Origin: Ostreiculturibacter nitratireducens | GTDB lineage: Bacteria > Pseudomonadota > Alphaproteobacteria > Rhodobacterales > Rhodobacteraceae | DNA: 64,000 nt | Assembly (NCBI RefSeq): GCF_032670585.1 | Contig: NZ_JAVQHL010000002.1 | Coordinates: forward strand, 682,001-746,000 | Direction: 5' to 3' | In this document: positions 1-8,992 of the stretch, piece after piece | How positions within the stretch are numbered: the first letter of the stretch is position 1 | How the letters are laid out: each line of letters opens with the position of its first letter | Position numbers and translations under genes: made by a program | Notes under the pieces: model-generated | Told to the model about the DNA's origin: nothing | The model's database searches: none | What the model saw: the letters and a program-made list of their open reading frames with translations, nothing else

Positions 1-1
1 T

Positions 2-379
2 TCGGGCGAAGGTGCGCTTGTCAGCGGCGGCTTCGCCGATCTTCGGGCGGTCTACGGATACTGGGGTGCCATCTGGCGGCGCGGCCTGTTGTCCCTTCTG
101 CTGCGCGAGGTGGACAACGGCCGCTTCCTCGTCGACGGCATCGCCGTCCGCGCCGAGGCGCGTGGTCACGGCGTCGGCACGGCGCTGGTGGGGGCCCTTT
201 GTCGCGAGGCGCAGGCCCGGGGCTATGGCGAGATCCGTCTGGATGTCGTGGCCGAGAACATCCGGGCGCGGTCGCTCTACGAACGGCTGGGCTTCGTCAC
301 CGTCAGGACCGAACGGAGCCGCCTCATGGCTGCATTGTTCGGCTTCTCGGACGCGGTGACGATGGTCCGAAAACCCTGA
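2..379 (+). CDS. GNAT family N-acetyltransferase (3' part only)
   Basis: The reading frame is open from the left edge, so the start lies outside the window; 125 C-terminal residues remain and end at TGA 377-379. The protein should transfer an acetyl group from acetyl-CoA to an amine. The acetyl-CoA pyrophosphate loop appears as EARGHGVGTALVGAL (R-x-x-G-x-G/A type), followed by the typical motif B RARSLYERLGFVTV. The substrate cannot be read from the sequence. It runs convergently into the membrane protein gene that ends 9 bp downstream. Family assignment is secure; nothing can be said about the missing N-terminus. Confidence 0.85.
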   Translation, partial: SGEGALVSGGFADLRAVYGYWGAIWRRGLLSLLLREVDNGRFLVDGIAVRAEARGHGVGTALVGALCREAQARGYGEIRLDVVAENIRARSLYERLGFVTVRTERSRLMAALFGFSDAVTMVRKP

Positions 380-388
380 CGCCGGGGC

Positions 389-1414
389 TCAGTCGAACGT
401 CCCGGTGACGCGGCCAAGAAGCATGAAGGCGCGCGCGGTGCGGGTTTCGGCGAGATCGGAGACCTCCTGATCCGACGCGTTCCTTTCGAATTCCGAGAAC
501 GTCTTGTCGAACTGGCGCAGGAAGTGGTGCGCCGCGTCTCGAAAGATCGGGTCGTTCCGCATCCGCCCGGCGGTCAGCGCGAGGGATGAGCGGTCCCGCA
601 CACCGCCGAGCGCGGCGATCGCCCTTCCGCGCTCTCCCTCGGCGAACTTGCGCCAGAACTCGGGCCGCGCCCTGTCGGGCTTCAGGTCATCCATGTAGAT
701 CCCGTCCTGCGACAGGAGAGTAAGGACGTCCTGGGCCGCGCGGATCAGCTTGGCGAGCTTGTGGTCGCCGAGCGCCCGGCGGAGCGCGCGGAACCCCTCG
801 GCGTCGTCCGGATTGTCCGGGAAGTTCAGCGCCCGGATGAAATCGGCCACGGAAATCGGCTGGGCCAGCGCTTCGGCCGGCGTGCCGAGCGCCAGGGTGG
901 GCTGCTCCTCTCCGGCTTCGGCGGGGGGCGGCGCGGCAAGCGCGGCTTTCCTGTCCGCGGAAGGTACCGTCGCCTCGGCGTCGCGGCTCGTGGTGAAGGT
1001 CGCGATAGCGGTTTCGGTCTGGCGCTGGGCAGCGGCGATCTCGTCGAGCTTCTTCTCGAACATCGGCTTGCCGAACCCCGCCTGGGCCTGGGCCACATAG
1101 GCGTTCCGCATCGCGTCGATCGCCGACTGGAGCCTCTGCGCCTCGTCCCGCATCGACCGGGCGGTGCGCAAGGTGACGGCGGCAATCCAGATCATCGCCA
1201 CGGGCAGAACCACGGCGACGAGGGTCACGATCGCGGGCAGGATGCCGGTTTCGCCGTCCCCGGACGAAAAAGCGTAGAGAAGGCCGACCGACCCGAGCCA
1301 GAGAAGTGTCAGTGCGCCGGCGATGATCTCCGTTGCCGAGATTCCCGATTCCCCGCCCTGACGCGAGTAGAATCCGGGATTGCCCTGGCGCGCCTCTTTG
1401 CCGTTGTTCGCCAT
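389..1414 (-). CDS. membrane protein with coiled-coil, unknown function
   Basis: A 341-residue protein I do not recognise as a named family. Residues about 27-50 (IIAGALTLLWLGSVGLLYAF) and 57-82 form two transmembrane helices, so the rest probably lies on one side of the inner membrane. Residues about 85-140 are rich in A, E, Q and R and look like a coiled coil (RDEAQRLQSAIDAMRNAY), followed by a Pro/Ala linker and a folded C-terminal region (about 185-341) with FIRALNFPDNPDDAEGFRAL. The start ATG at 1414 lies 28 bp upstream of where greA ends, so the two may be cotranscribed. Only a general membrane-anchored role is inferred. Confidence 0.7.
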   Translation of the reverse strand: MANNGKEARQGNPGFYSRQGGESGISATEIIAGALTLLWLGSVGLLYAFSSGDGETGILPAIVTLVAVVLPVAMIWIAAVTLRTARSMRDEAQRLQSAIDAMRNAYVAQAQAGFGKPMFEKKLDEIAAAQRQTETAIATFTTSRDAEATVPSADRKAALAAPPPAEAGEEQPTLALGTPAEALAQPISVADFIRALNFPDNPDDAEGFRALRRALGDHKLAKLIRAAQDVLTLLSQDGIYMDDLKPDRARPEFWRKFAEGERGRAIAALGGVRDRSSLALTAGRMRNDPIFRDAAHHFLRQFDKTFSEFERNASDQEVSDLAETRTARAFMLLGRVTGTFD

Positions 1415-1442
1415 GTGGTTGCCTTGGGGTCGACCCCAATCC

Positions 1443-1913
1443 TCAGACGTAGCGGATGCTCAGCACTTCATAGCTCTTTTCGCCGCCCGGCGTGCGGACT
1501 TCGACGCTGTCGCCTTCGTCCTTGCCGATGAGCGCGCGGGCGAGCGGCGACTTTATGTTCAGTAGCCCCTTCTCGATGTCCGCTTCGGCCTCGCCTACGA
1601 TCTGGTAGGTTCGCTCTTCGTCGGTGTCCTCATCGACGAGAGTTACCGTGGCGCCGAACTTGATTGCTCCGGACAGCTTGGCCGGGTCGATCACATCGGC
1701 CAGCGACAGGATCGCTTCGAGTTCCTTGATCCGGCCCTCGACAAAGCTCTGCCGCTCGCGCGCCGCGTGATACTCGGCGTTCTCGGACAGGTCGCCATGC
1801 TCGCGCGCCTCGGCAATGGCGCGGATCACGGCGGGCCGCTCCACCGTCTTGAGTGTCTTGAGTTCTTCGTCGAGCGCGGTATGGCCCGCGCGGGTCATCG
1901 GTATCTTTTCCAT
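1443..1913 (-). CDS. greA: transcription elongation factor GreA
   Basis: GreA of 156 residues, the usual family length. It enters the secondary channel of RNA polymerase and stimulates cleavage of the backtracked transcript. The N-terminal coiled coil (residues 5-75) carries the tip motif DLSENAEYHAARE at 41-53, including the acidic residues that coordinate the catalytic magnesium; the C-terminal FKBP-like domain follows (about 82-156). An AAGAGAG purine stretch precedes the ATG. The gene is followed closely by the unknown membrane protein gene on the same strand. A small stem (CGGCCC-GTTT-GGGCCG, 1941-1956) lies in its leader. Confidence 0.95.
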   Translation of the reverse strand: MEKIPMTRAGHTALDEELKTLKTVERPAVIRAIAEAREHGDLSENAEYHAARERQSFVEGRIKELEAILSLADVIDPAKLSGAIKFGATVTLVDEDTDEERTYQIVGEAEADIEKGLLNIKSPLARALIGKDEGDSVEVRTPGGEKSYEVLSIRYV

Positions 1914-2338
1914 CGCTCTCTTCAGGCAAAGGCACCGCCGCGGCCCGTTTGGGCCGGGAATGCTGGTCCGTGGTCAATGTTTCCCGCACCTGACCCGAGG
2001 CGGAGCCCGATTGCAAGCGGTTTGAGTGGCGGGAAGCCGGGGATGTCCCGGTGGCGATCGTCGATCCGCCTCATCGGAAAAGGCTCGTGACTGACTCGCG
2101 CGGGCAGGAACGCTGCCTGACACGCTGTCAATGTCGCTCGAAGGCCGCCGTTTTCCGGAGCAGGACCGAGACTGGCGCCGATTTCCGGGGTCCTGCGCGC
2201 ATACATGTCGCGGATATGCACGCGTTTGCCGCAATGTAGCGGTGCTTCTCGGAACCTTGTCGTCACGATTGCGCCGCGCGTCGGGGTAAGCTAACCGTTC
2301 CCCCGGCTCAGGATAGGAAACGCGAAAGGGAAGCGGGC
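1914..2338. other. 425-bp intergenic region between greA and ETF-QO genes
   Basis: No convincing gene. It holds the divergent control regions of greA and of the ETF-QO gene. Visible elements are a 6-bp stem with GTTT loop at 1941-1956, a small palindrome TGACA-CGC-TGTCA at 2118-2130, and a possible promoter for the rightward gene, TTGCGC (2269-2274) with 17 bp spacing to TAACCG (2292-2297). The promoter call is weak. Short frames here show no family features. Confidence 0.4.
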
Positions 2339-3991
2339 ATGGCCGAGATCGAGCGCGAAGCGATGGACTACGATGTCGTCATCGTGGGGGCGGGCCCAGC
2401 TGGCCTGTCTGCCGCGATCCGGCTCAAGCAGCTTGATGCCGACCTGTCGGTGGTCGTGCTCGAAAAAGGCTCCGAGGTCGGCGCGCATATCCTGTCGGGC
2501 GCGGTGCTCGACCCTTCCGGGCTCGATACGCTCCTGCCCGGCTGGCGCAACATGGGCGCGCCGATCAAGACCGAGGTGAAGGAAGACAACTTCTACGTCC
2601 TCGGGCCAGCCGGCCAGATGCGCATCCCGAACTGGCCGATGCCGCCGCTGATGAACAACCACGGCAACTACATCGTCTCGATGGCCAATGTCTGCCGCTG
2701 GATGGCCGGCGTGGCGGAAGGCCTCGGGGTCGAGATCTTCCCGGGCATGTCCTGTTCGGAAGTCGTCTATGGCGACAACGGCCAGGTTTCCGGCGTCGTC
2801 GCAGGCGAGTTCGGCCGGAACCCGGACGGCACGCCCGGACCTTCCTACGAGCCCGGCATGATCCTGCGCGGCAAATACGTCTTCCTCGCGGAAGGCGTGC
2901 GCGGCTCGCTCTCGAAGCAGGTCATGGCGAAGTACGAACTGGGCAAGGGCAAGTGCGCCCAGAAGTTCGGCCTCGGCATGAAGGAGATCTGGGAGATCGA
3001 TCCCGCCAAGCACCGTGAGGGCACGGTCACCCACACGATGGGCTGGCCGCTCGGCTCGAACGCGGGCGGCGGGTCGTTCATCTATCACCTCGAAAACAAC
3101 CAGGTCTACCTGGGCTTCGTGGTGCACCTCAACTACGAGAACCCGCACCTCTTCCCCTACATGGAATTCCAGCGCTTCAAGCACCATCCGATGGTCGCGG
3201 AGCTCCTCGAAGGCGGCAAGCGCGTCGCCTACGGGGCACGCGCGATCTCCGAGGGCGGCTGGCAGTCGATCCCGAAGACGGCGTTCCCGGGCGGCGTTCT
3301 TCTCGGCTGCTCCGCGGGCCTCGTGAACGTGCCGCGGATCAAAGGCAACCACAACGCGATGTTCTCGGGCATCCACGCGGCCGAGGCGGCGCATGACGCG
3401 ATCAAGGCCGGGCGTTCGGGCGACGAGCTGAACGAGTACGACGACGCGCTCCGGTCGGGTCCGGTCGGCAAGGACCTGAAGAAGGTCCGCAACGTGAAGC
3501 CGATGTGGTCGCGCTGGGGCATGATGCCGAGCCTCGTCCTTGGCGGGCTCGACATGTGGACGAACAACATCGTCGGGTTCTCGTTCTTCGGCACGCTTCG
3601 GCACAAGAAATCCGACGCGGCCTCGACCGGCGAGGCGTCGAAGTTCCCGAAGATCGACTACCCGAAACCGGACGGAAAGATCTCGTTCGACCGCCTTACC
3701 AACGTCAGCTTCTCGGGCACGAACCACGCCGAAAGCCAGCCCTGCCACCTGCAGCTTCGCGACCCCTCGATTCCTATTTCGGTCAACCTTGCGAAATACG
3801 ACGAGCCGGCCCAGCGTTATTGCCCGGCCGGCGTCTACGAGATCCTCGAGGACGAAGCCGGCAAGCCGCGGTTCCAGATCAACTTCCAGAACTGCGTCCA
3901 CTGCAAGACCTGCGACATCAAGGACCCCAGCCAGAACATCAACTGGACGACCCCGCAGGGCGGCGACGGGCCGAACTATCCGAACATGTAA
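2339..3991 (+). CDS. electron transfer flavoprotein-ubiquinone oxidoreductase
   Basis: ETF-QO, 550 residues, an inner-membrane-associated flavoprotein that accepts electrons from electron transfer flavoprotein and reduces ubiquinone, so linking acyl-CoA and amino acid oxidation to respiration. The FAD-binding Rossmann motif VVIVGAGPAGLSAAI lies at about 12-26. The 4Fe-4S cluster is held by four cysteines near the C-terminus: CPAGVYE at 495 and NCVHCKTC at 519, 522 and 525. Length and domain order match the bacterial and mitochondrial family. A purine-rich AAAGGGAAGCGGG precedes the ATG. Monocistronic as far as visible. With mcl1 and phaAB in the window, it suggests strong acyl-CoA metabolism. 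Confidence 0.96.
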   Translation: MAEIEREAMDYDVVIVGAGPAGLSAAIRLKQLDADLSVVVLEKGSEVGAHILSGAVLDPSGLDTLLPGWRNMGAPIKTEVKEDNFYVLGPAGQMRIPNWPMPPLMNNHGNYIVSMANVCRWMAGVAEGLGVEIFPGMSCSEVVYGDNGQVSGVVAGEFGRNPDGTPGPSYEPGMILRGKYVFLAEGVRGSLSKQVMAKYELGKGKCAQKFGLGMKEIWEIDPAKHREGTVTHTMGWPLGSNAGGGSFIYHLENNQVYLGFVVHLNYENPHLFPYMEFQRFKHHPMVAELLEGGKRVAYGARAISEGGWQSIPKTAFPGGVLLGCSAGLVNVPRIKGNHNAMFSGIHAAEAAHDAIKAGRSGDELNEYDDALRSGPVGKDLKKVRNVKPMWSRWGMMPSLVLGGLDMWTNNIVGFSFFGTLRHKKSDAASTGEASKFPKIDYPKPDGKISFDRLTNVSFSGTNHAESQPCHLQLRDPSIPISVNLAKYDEPAQRYCPAGVYEILEDEAGKPRFQINFQNCVHCKTCDIKDPSQNINWTTPQGGDGPNYPNM

Positions 3992-4101
3992 CATTCGGGC
4001 GATAAGGCGCCGCCGGGGCGCGCTTCCGGCGGTCAGCGCATTGCCTTGACCGGGTGGGGGGACTACGTTTCCCCCATCCCGCCCTGGAGGAGCCGCCCGA
4101 A

Positions 4102-5811
4102 TTGCCGATATCCCGCCTGATCCCGCTTGCCGTCGCGTTCGGCCTCGCACTTGGCGCGCCGGCGTCGGCTCAGGCCCCCGACGGGCTTGCCGGCCCCTAT
4201 CTCGCCGCGCGCACCGCGAGCATCGAGAACGACTACGAGGCGGCGGCGACTTACTTCACCCGCGCGCTGATCGCGGATCCCTCGAATCCGTTGCTCCTGG
4301 AATACGCGATCGTCGCGCAGGTCGCCCTGGGCGAAGTTGACCGTGCCGTTCCCATCGCCCGCCAGATCGACCAGATCGAGGCTGTCAGCCAGCTCGGCAA
4401 TCTCGTGATCCTTGCGGACCTCGCAAAGCAGGGCGACTACACGGGCGCCCTCGCGGAGCTTGACGGCGGCCGCGCGGCCGGCCCCCTCGTCGAGGGTCTC
4501 TTCCGCGCCTGGGCCCTTCTCGGCGAAGGGCGCATGTCGGATGCCGCCGACGCCTTCGACAAGGTTGGCGAAACCGAGGGGCTTCATGCATTCTCGCTCT
4601 ACCACAAGGCGCTGGCGCTGGCTTCCGTGGGTGACTTCGAAGGGGCCGACTCGATCTTCTCCGGCGAGGCCGGCGGTCCGTTGCGCGCGACGCGGCGGGG
4701 AGTCATCGCCCATGCGCAGATCCTGAGCCAGCTGGAGAGGAACGCCGACGCGGTCGAGCTGATCGAGGCGACCTTCGGGCCCGAACCGGAACCGGCCCTC
4801 GCTGTCCTCCGCGACCGCCTCAAGGCCGGGGAACCGGTGCCCTTCGACGTTGTCACCAACGCGATGGACGGGCTGGCGGAAGTCTTCTTCACCGTCGCTG
4901 GCGCGCTCAGCGGCGAGACGCAGGACGCCTACACCCTGAGCTACTCGCGGCTTGCGGAATATCTGCGCGCCGACCATGTGGACGCGATCCTGCTGACCGC
5001 GGACATTCTTGAGGCGCAGGGCCAGTATGACCTCGCCACCGACGCCTACAACCGGATTCCCCGTGACGATCCTGCCTTCCACGCAGCGGAACTCGGCCGG
5101 GCGAACGCGCTGATCAAGGCCGACCGCATAGAGGCGGCGATCGAGGTCCTGCAACAGCTGACCAAGAGCCACGGCGAGCTGCCGATCATCTGGATGACCC
5201 TGGGCGACACCTTCCGCCGGGTCGAGCGTTATGACGCCGCGTCCAAGGCATATGACGAGGCGATCGCTCTCCTTGGCGATCCGCAGCCCGGGCAGTGGGG
5301 CCTCTACTACGCCCGCGGCATCACGCACGAGCGCGAGAAGCGCTGGCCCCAGGCGGAGGCGGATTTCCGCACCGCGCTGGAACTCAGCCCCGACCAGCCG
5401 CAGGTTCTGAACTATCTCGGTTATTCCTACCTGGAGATGAAGACCAACCTCGACGAGGCGCTCGACATGATCGAGCGCGCCGTCGCGGCGCGGCCCGAGG
5501 ATGGCTACATCACCGACTCCCTCGGCTGGGCCCTCTACCGTCTCGGCCGATACGACGAAGCCGTCGTGCAGATGGAGCGCGCCATCGAGCTGATGCCCGT
5601 CGATCCCATCGTCAACGATCACCTCGGGGACGTCTACTGGGCCGTAGGCCGGCATCGCGAGGCTGAGTTCCAGTGGAAACGCGCGCTGTCCTTCGAGCCC
5701 GAAACCGAGGAAGAGGCGCAGCGCATCCGCCGCAAGCTCGAGGTCGGTCTGGACGTCGTTCTGCAGGAAGAGGGGGCCGAGCCCCTCGCAGTCTCCAAGA
5801 ATGGCAACTGA
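4102..5811 (+). CDS. tetratricopeptide repeat protein, exported
   Basis: About 569 residues if translation begins at TTG 4102, which I prefer because GGAGGAG (4087-4093) stands at the right distance and the protein then begins with a signal peptide (LIPLAVAFGLALGAPASAQA, cleavage near residue 24). A longer frame from GTG 4054 is possible. The mature part is almost wholly helical TPR-type repeats; clear ones are near the C-terminus (LNYLGYSYLEMKTNLDEAL, ITDSLGWALYRLGRYDEAV, VNDHLGDVYWAVGRHREAE). Such proteins scaffold envelope complexes; the partner is unknown. The stop overlaps the ispE start by 11 bp, so the two are translationally linked. Confidence 0.88.
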   Translation: MPISRLIPLAVAFGLALGAPASAQAPDGLAGPYLAARTASIENDYEAAATYFTRALIADPSNPLLLEYAIVAQVALGEVDRAVPIARQIDQIEAVSQLGNLVILADLAKQGDYTGALAELDGGRAAGPLVEGLFRAWALLGEGRMSDAADAFDKVGETEGLHAFSLYHKALALASVGDFEGADSIFSGEAGGPLRATRRGVIAHAQILSQLERNADAVELIEATFGPEPEPALAVLRDRLKAGEPVPFDVVTNAMDGLAEVFFTVAGALSGETQDAYTLSYSRLAEYLRADHVDAILLTADILEAQGQYDLATDAYNRIPRDDPAFHAAELGRANALIKADRIEAAIEVLQQLTKSHGELPIIWMTLGDTFRRVERYDAASKAYDEAIALLGDPQPGQWGLYYARGITHEREKRWPQAEADFRTALELSPDQPQVLNYLGYSYLEMKTNLDEALDMIERAVAARPEDGYITDSLGWALYRLGRYDEAVVQMERAIELMPVDPIVNDHLGDVYWAVGRHREAEFQWKRALSFEPETEEEAQRIRRKLEVGLDVVLQEEGAEPLAVSKNGN

Positions 5812-6655
5812 GGCCTTCGCGCCCGCAAAGGTGAACCTTACGCTCCACGTCACGGGACAGCGGGCGGATGGCTATCACCTTCTCGACAGCCTCGTGGTCT
5901 TCGCGGATGTCGGAGACCGGATTACCGCCGTCGCAGGCGACCGCCTGAGCCTGGCGGTCACCGGCCCCATGGCGGAAGGTATTCCGGTGAACGATTCGAA
6001 CCTCGTCCTGCGCGCGGCGCGGATGCTTCGTGGGGATGACGAGGGGCCGGGTGCGACGATCACGCTGGACAAGCATCTCCCCGTGGCTTCCGGCATCGGG
6101 GGCGGGTCCTCGGACGCCGCCGCCGCGCTCCGGGCGCTTTCGCGGCTCTGGGGTCGGCCGTTGCCGCCCGAGGCAGAGACCGCGAAGCTTGGCGCTGACG
6201 TGCCGGTCTGCCTCGCGGCTCGACCCCGCCGCATGTCCGGCGTCGGCGAAGTCCTGGTGGATGTACCGCCCCTTCCGTCGGCCTGGCTCGTTCTGGCCAA
6301 TCCGCGCGTGGCGGTGCCTACGCCCGCCGTCTTTGCCGCGCTGACGGACAAGGAGGGCGCGCCGATGCCCGCAGAACTGCCGCGGTGGGCCGACGCCGCC
6401 GACCTCGCGGCATTCCTTGGAGGCATGCGTAACGATCTGGAGCCTCCGGCACGTTCGATCGCCCCGGTCATCGGCGAGGTGGCCGACGCGCTTTCGGCCC
6501 AGCACGGCTGCCTCATCGCGCGCATGTCGGGCTCGGGCGCCACGGTCTTCGGCCTCTTCGCCGATCCGTCAGACGCAGCCGAGGCCGCGCGCCGGCTTCG
6601 CGCCGCGCATCCGGACTGGTGGGTGGAAGACGCGGGGCTGTACGCGCCTAGCTGA
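5801..6655 (+). CDS. ispE: 4-(cytidine 5'-diphospho)-2-C-methyl-D-erythritol kinase
   Basis: IspE, 284 residues, phosphorylates CDP-methylerythritol in the non-mevalonate isoprenoid pathway. GHMP-kinase features are clear: N-terminal APAKVNLTLHV with the catalytic-type Lys10, the glycine-rich ATP loop LPVASGIGGGSSDAAAA (93-109), and LGADVPVCL with Asp133. The C-terminal GSGATVFGLF is the third GHMP motif. Its ATG lies 11 bp inside the preceding TPR gene. Its 3' end overlaps by 8 bp the end of the convergent polyprenyl diphosphate synthase gene, another isoprenoid enzyme. Confidence 0.95.
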   Translation: MATEAFAPAKVNLTLHVTGQRADGYHLLDSLVVFADVGDRITAVAGDRLSLAVTGPMAEGIPVNDSNLVLRAARMLRGDDEGPGATITLDKHLPVASGIGGGSSDAAAALRALSRLWGRPLPPEAETAKLGADVPVCLAARPRRMSGVGEVLVDVPPLPSAWLVLANPRVAVPTPAVFAALTDKEGAPMPAELPRWADAADLAAFLGGMRNDLEPPARSIAPVIGEVADALSAQHGCLIARMSGSGATVFGLFADPSDAAEAARRLRAAHPDWWVEDAGLYAPS

Positions 6656-7649
6656 CCCGCGCCACGACGAAGTCGGCGAGGTCCGAAAGCATGTCGCGAA
6701 GCTCGTGCGGCGGAAGCAGTTTCAGCGCGTCCTTCGCCTTCCTGGACCAGGCCAGCGCCTCGCTTCGAGTTTCCTCGAGCGTCCCGTGCCGGGCGAGAAG
6801 TGAAAGCGCGTGCTCCAGGTCGCCATCGCGCTGGTCCAGTTTCTCGATCACCCGCTTCCAGAAGGCCCGCTCCTCGGCATCGGCTTTCGCAACGGCCTTG
6901 ATGACGGGCAGGGTGAGTTTCCCCTCGCGGAAGTCGTCGCCCACGTTCTTGCCGATCACCTGCGTCGCCCCGCCGTAGTCCAGAAGGTCATCTACGATCT
7001 GGAACGCGATCCCGAGCGCGTCGCCGTAGGTGAAGAGCGCCCGGACCTGGTCTTCCGGCGCCTTGGCGATCACGCCACCGACCTCGGTCGCGGCGGAAAA
7101 GAGCGCGGCCGTCTTGCCGCGGATCACCTTGTGATAGGTGCCTTCGGTGGTGCCGAGGTCCCGCGCCGCGGTCAGCTGCAGAACTTCGCCCTCGGCGATC
7201 GTCGCGGAGGCGTTGGCGAGAATGTCGAGGACGCGGATGCTCCCCGTCTCGACCATCAGCTGGAACGAACGCGAGAAGAGGTAATCGCCCACCAGAACCG
7301 AGGACTTGTTGTCCCACAGGAGGTTCGCGGTCGGCCGTCCGCGCCGCTGGGCGCTTTCGTCCACGACGTCGTCGTGCAGGAGCGTCGCGGTGTGGATGAA
7401 CTCCACCGTCGCGGCGAGGTGGACGTGATAGGGCCCGTCGTATCCGCACAGACGCGCGGCCGCGAGCGTCAGCATCGGCCTGAGCCGCTTGCCGCCGGCT
7501 TCCACCAGATGCGCAGTCACTTCCGGGATTCGCGGCGCGTGCTCCGACGCCATGCGTTCACGGATGAGCGTGTTCACGCCCTCCATGTCGGATGCCAGCC
7601 ACTGGGCCAGCCGGTCATGAGGTTTGCGTGATGTTTCGTCCAGGCTCAT
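6648..7649 (-). CDS. long-chain polyprenyl diphosphate synthase (ubiquinone side chain)
   Basis: Class I trans-prenyltransferase of about 333 residues (ATG at 7649; a TTG at 7661 is also in frame). It extends farnesyl diphosphate with isopentenyl diphosphate units to the octaprenyl/decaprenyl chain used for ubiquinone. The two aspartate-rich motifs are present: LLHDDVVDESAQRRGRP (first DDxxD at 93-97) and IVDDLLDYGG (220-224), plus GGKRLRP at about 53-59 for IPP binding. In Rhodobacterales the product is usually decaprenyl, but chain length cannot be read with certainty here, so I give no symbol. Divergent from the DUF2007 gene, 53 bp apart. Confidence 0.93.
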   Translation of the reverse strand: MSLDETSRKPHDRLAQWLASDMEGVNTLIRERMASEHAPRIPEVTAHLVEAGGKRLRPMLTLAAARLCGYDGPYHVHLAATVEFIHTATLLHDDVVDESAQRRGRPTANLLWDNKSSVLVGDYLFSRSFQLMVETGSIRVLDILANASATIAEGEVLQLTAARDLGTTEGTYHKVIRGKTAALFSAATEVGGVIAKAPEDQVRALFTYGDALGIAFQIVDDLLDYGGATQVIGKNVGDDFREGKLTLPVIKAVAKADAEERAFWKRVIEKLDQRDGDLEHALSLLARHGTLEETRSEALAWSRKAKDALKLLPPHELRDMLSDLADFVVARVS

Positions 7650-7702
7650 GCTTCCGCTCAACGCTCGACATTCCGGGCTTCGTGCCGTTTAAGTCATGGA
7701 TC

Positions 7703-7918
7703 ATGAAAGAGCTTCTGAGAACCACGGACCCGACAAAAATCGCGCTCGCTACCCTGCTCCTCGAGGGCGAGGGTATACCTGCCTTTCCCATGGACGTCCA
7801 TATGAGCGTGCTCGAAGGATCGCTCGGTATCCTGCCGCGCCGTCTGATGGTCCGTGACGAGGATCTTTTCATGGCGCGCGCGATTCTGGCGGAAAACGGG
7901 ATCGCCGGGGAGGAATGA
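7703..7918 (+). CDS. DUF2007 family small protein (putative signal-transducing protein)
   Basis: A 71-residue protein beginning MKELLRTTDPTKIALATLLL, with the pattern of the DUF2007 family: a beta strand, a helix AxxxLxxxGI, then VLEGSLGILPRRLMVRDEDLFMARAIL. Related sequences resemble the ligand-binding fold of PII-like proteins; function is unknown. ATG 7703 is chosen because upstream in-frame sequence reads through the promoter gap and the family start fits. The stop overlaps the next gene (ATGATG, 7915-7920), so it is translated together with the methyltransferase. Confidence 0.85.
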   Translation: MKELLRTTDPTKIALATLLLEGEGIPAFPMDVHMSVLEGSLGILPRRLMVRDEDLFMARAILAENGIAGEE

Positions 7919-8673
7919 TGTTTTCCGCGGAGGATTTGACCGAGGACGGGTTCCTGGGCGGGCGCCTCCGCATCCTCCAGCCGCGCCGTGGATACCGCGC
8001 CGCGACCGATCCGGTGCTGCTGGCCGCCGCAGTGATCGCCAGGCAGGGCGACAGCGTCCTGGAACTCGGCTGCGGAGCGGGTGTGGCCAGCCTCTGCCTC
8101 GCCGCCCGCGTGCCGGGCCTCACCCTGGCCGGTCTCGAAGTGCAGCCTTCCTACGCCGACCTCGCGCGCCGCAACGCCGCCCTGAACGGTTTCGCGTTCG
8201 AAGTTGTGGAGGGCGACCTGTCCCGCATGCCAGCCGCACTAAGGGCGCGGAGTTTCGACCACGTCATCGCGAACCCGCCTTTCTTCCCGCCCGCATCGGG
8301 CACCACCGCGGCCGACGCGGGCCGGGAACGCGCCCAACGCGAGGCGACGCCGCTTGCCGACTGGATCGACGCGGCGCTGAAGCGCCTGACCCCGGGTGGC
8401 CGGATCACGTTGATACAGCGGACGGAGCGCCTGCCGGAAATTCTCGCATTGCTTTCGGGCCGGGCGGGCGACGTCGCCGCGCTTCCCGTCGCGGCGCGGG
8501 AGGGCCGAGAGGCCGGGCGTGTCATCGTCATTGCCAGGAAGGGAGCGAAAGGCCCGTTCCGCCTTGCCGCGCCATTCATACTGCACGCTGGCGCAACGCA
8601 TATTTCCGACGGCGACGATTACACGGAGGCTGCCCGCGTGGTTCTGCGAACGGGCGCGACGCTGGGGTTCTGA
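7915..8673 (+). CDS. tRNA1(Val) (adenine37-N6)-methyltransferase-like (TrmN6 family)
   Basis: Class I SAM-dependent methyltransferase, 252 residues. SAM motif I is VLELGCGAGVASLCLAARV (about 45-63) and the amino-methyltransferase motif NPPFFPP (about 119-125) marks modification of an exocyclic amine of adenine or of glutamine. N-terminal LQPRRGYRAATDPVLLAAAV is typical of the TrmN6/YfiC group, which modifies A37 of tRNA1(Val). The substrate is inferred from family only. It overlaps DUF2007 by 4 bp. Confidence 0.85.
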   Translation: MMFSAEDLTEDGFLGGRLRILQPRRGYRAATDPVLLAAAVIARQGDSVLELGCGAGVASLCLAARVPGLTLAGLEVQPSYADLARRNAALNGFAFEVVEGDLSRMPAALRARSFDHVIANPPFFPPASGTTAADAGRERAQREATPLADWIDAALKRLTPGGRITLIQRTERLPEILALLSGRAGDVAALPVAAREGREAGRVIVIARKGAKGPFRLAAPFILHAGATHISDGDDYTEAARVVLRTGATLGF

Positions 8674-8812
8674 AAAGACGGCGCGCGTAGAGGATTCGGC
8701 AAGAATTCGCGCGGCAAATTCTACACATGGAGGGACCGTTTGTCACAGCATTGTCATGCGTGACACGACTCACCATCTATGATCGTATGGACCTATCAAA
8801 ACAGGAGAGGAG

Positions 8813-8986
8813 ATGCCCATGTCGCTGAGTTCGCACCTTCAGGAACTTCGCCGGAAACATCAGACCCTTTCCGAGGCCGTCGAAGAAGCACAGCGCAGCC
8901 CCGGCGTGGACGATCTGAAGATCGCCGAGATGAAGAAGCAGAAGTTGCGGCTCAAGGAGGAGATCAACCGCCTCAGCGAGGCCTGA
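8813..8986 (+). CDS. YdcH/DUF465 family small coiled-coil protein
   Basis: A 57-residue helical protein beginning MPMSLSSHLQELRRKHQTLS and ending LKEEINRLSEA. The pattern HLxxLRxKHxxLxxxVxxA and KLRLKEEI is that of DUF465/YdcH proteins, of unknown function. The Shine-Dalgarno AGGAGAGGAG (8803-8812) is strong, placing the start at 8813 or the in-frame ATG 8819. The 139-bp upstream region is the most AT-rich locally and holds TTGTCA (8750 region) and CATCTATGAT, so it probably carries its own promoter. Confidence 0.82.
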   Translation: MPMSLSSHLQELRRKHQTLSEAVEEAQRSPGVDDLKIAEMKKQKLRLKEEINRLSEA

Positions 8987-8992
8987 TCTACC

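Noticed and set aside
2291..4150. Long open frame on the minus strand opposite the ETF-QO gene
   Set aside because: It mirrors the real gene in a GC-rich genome; no family features, and ETF-QO has full motifs.
4063..5853. Long minus-strand frame opposite the TPR gene
   Set aside because: A shadow of biased codons; the TPR protein with signal peptide is convincing on the plus strand.
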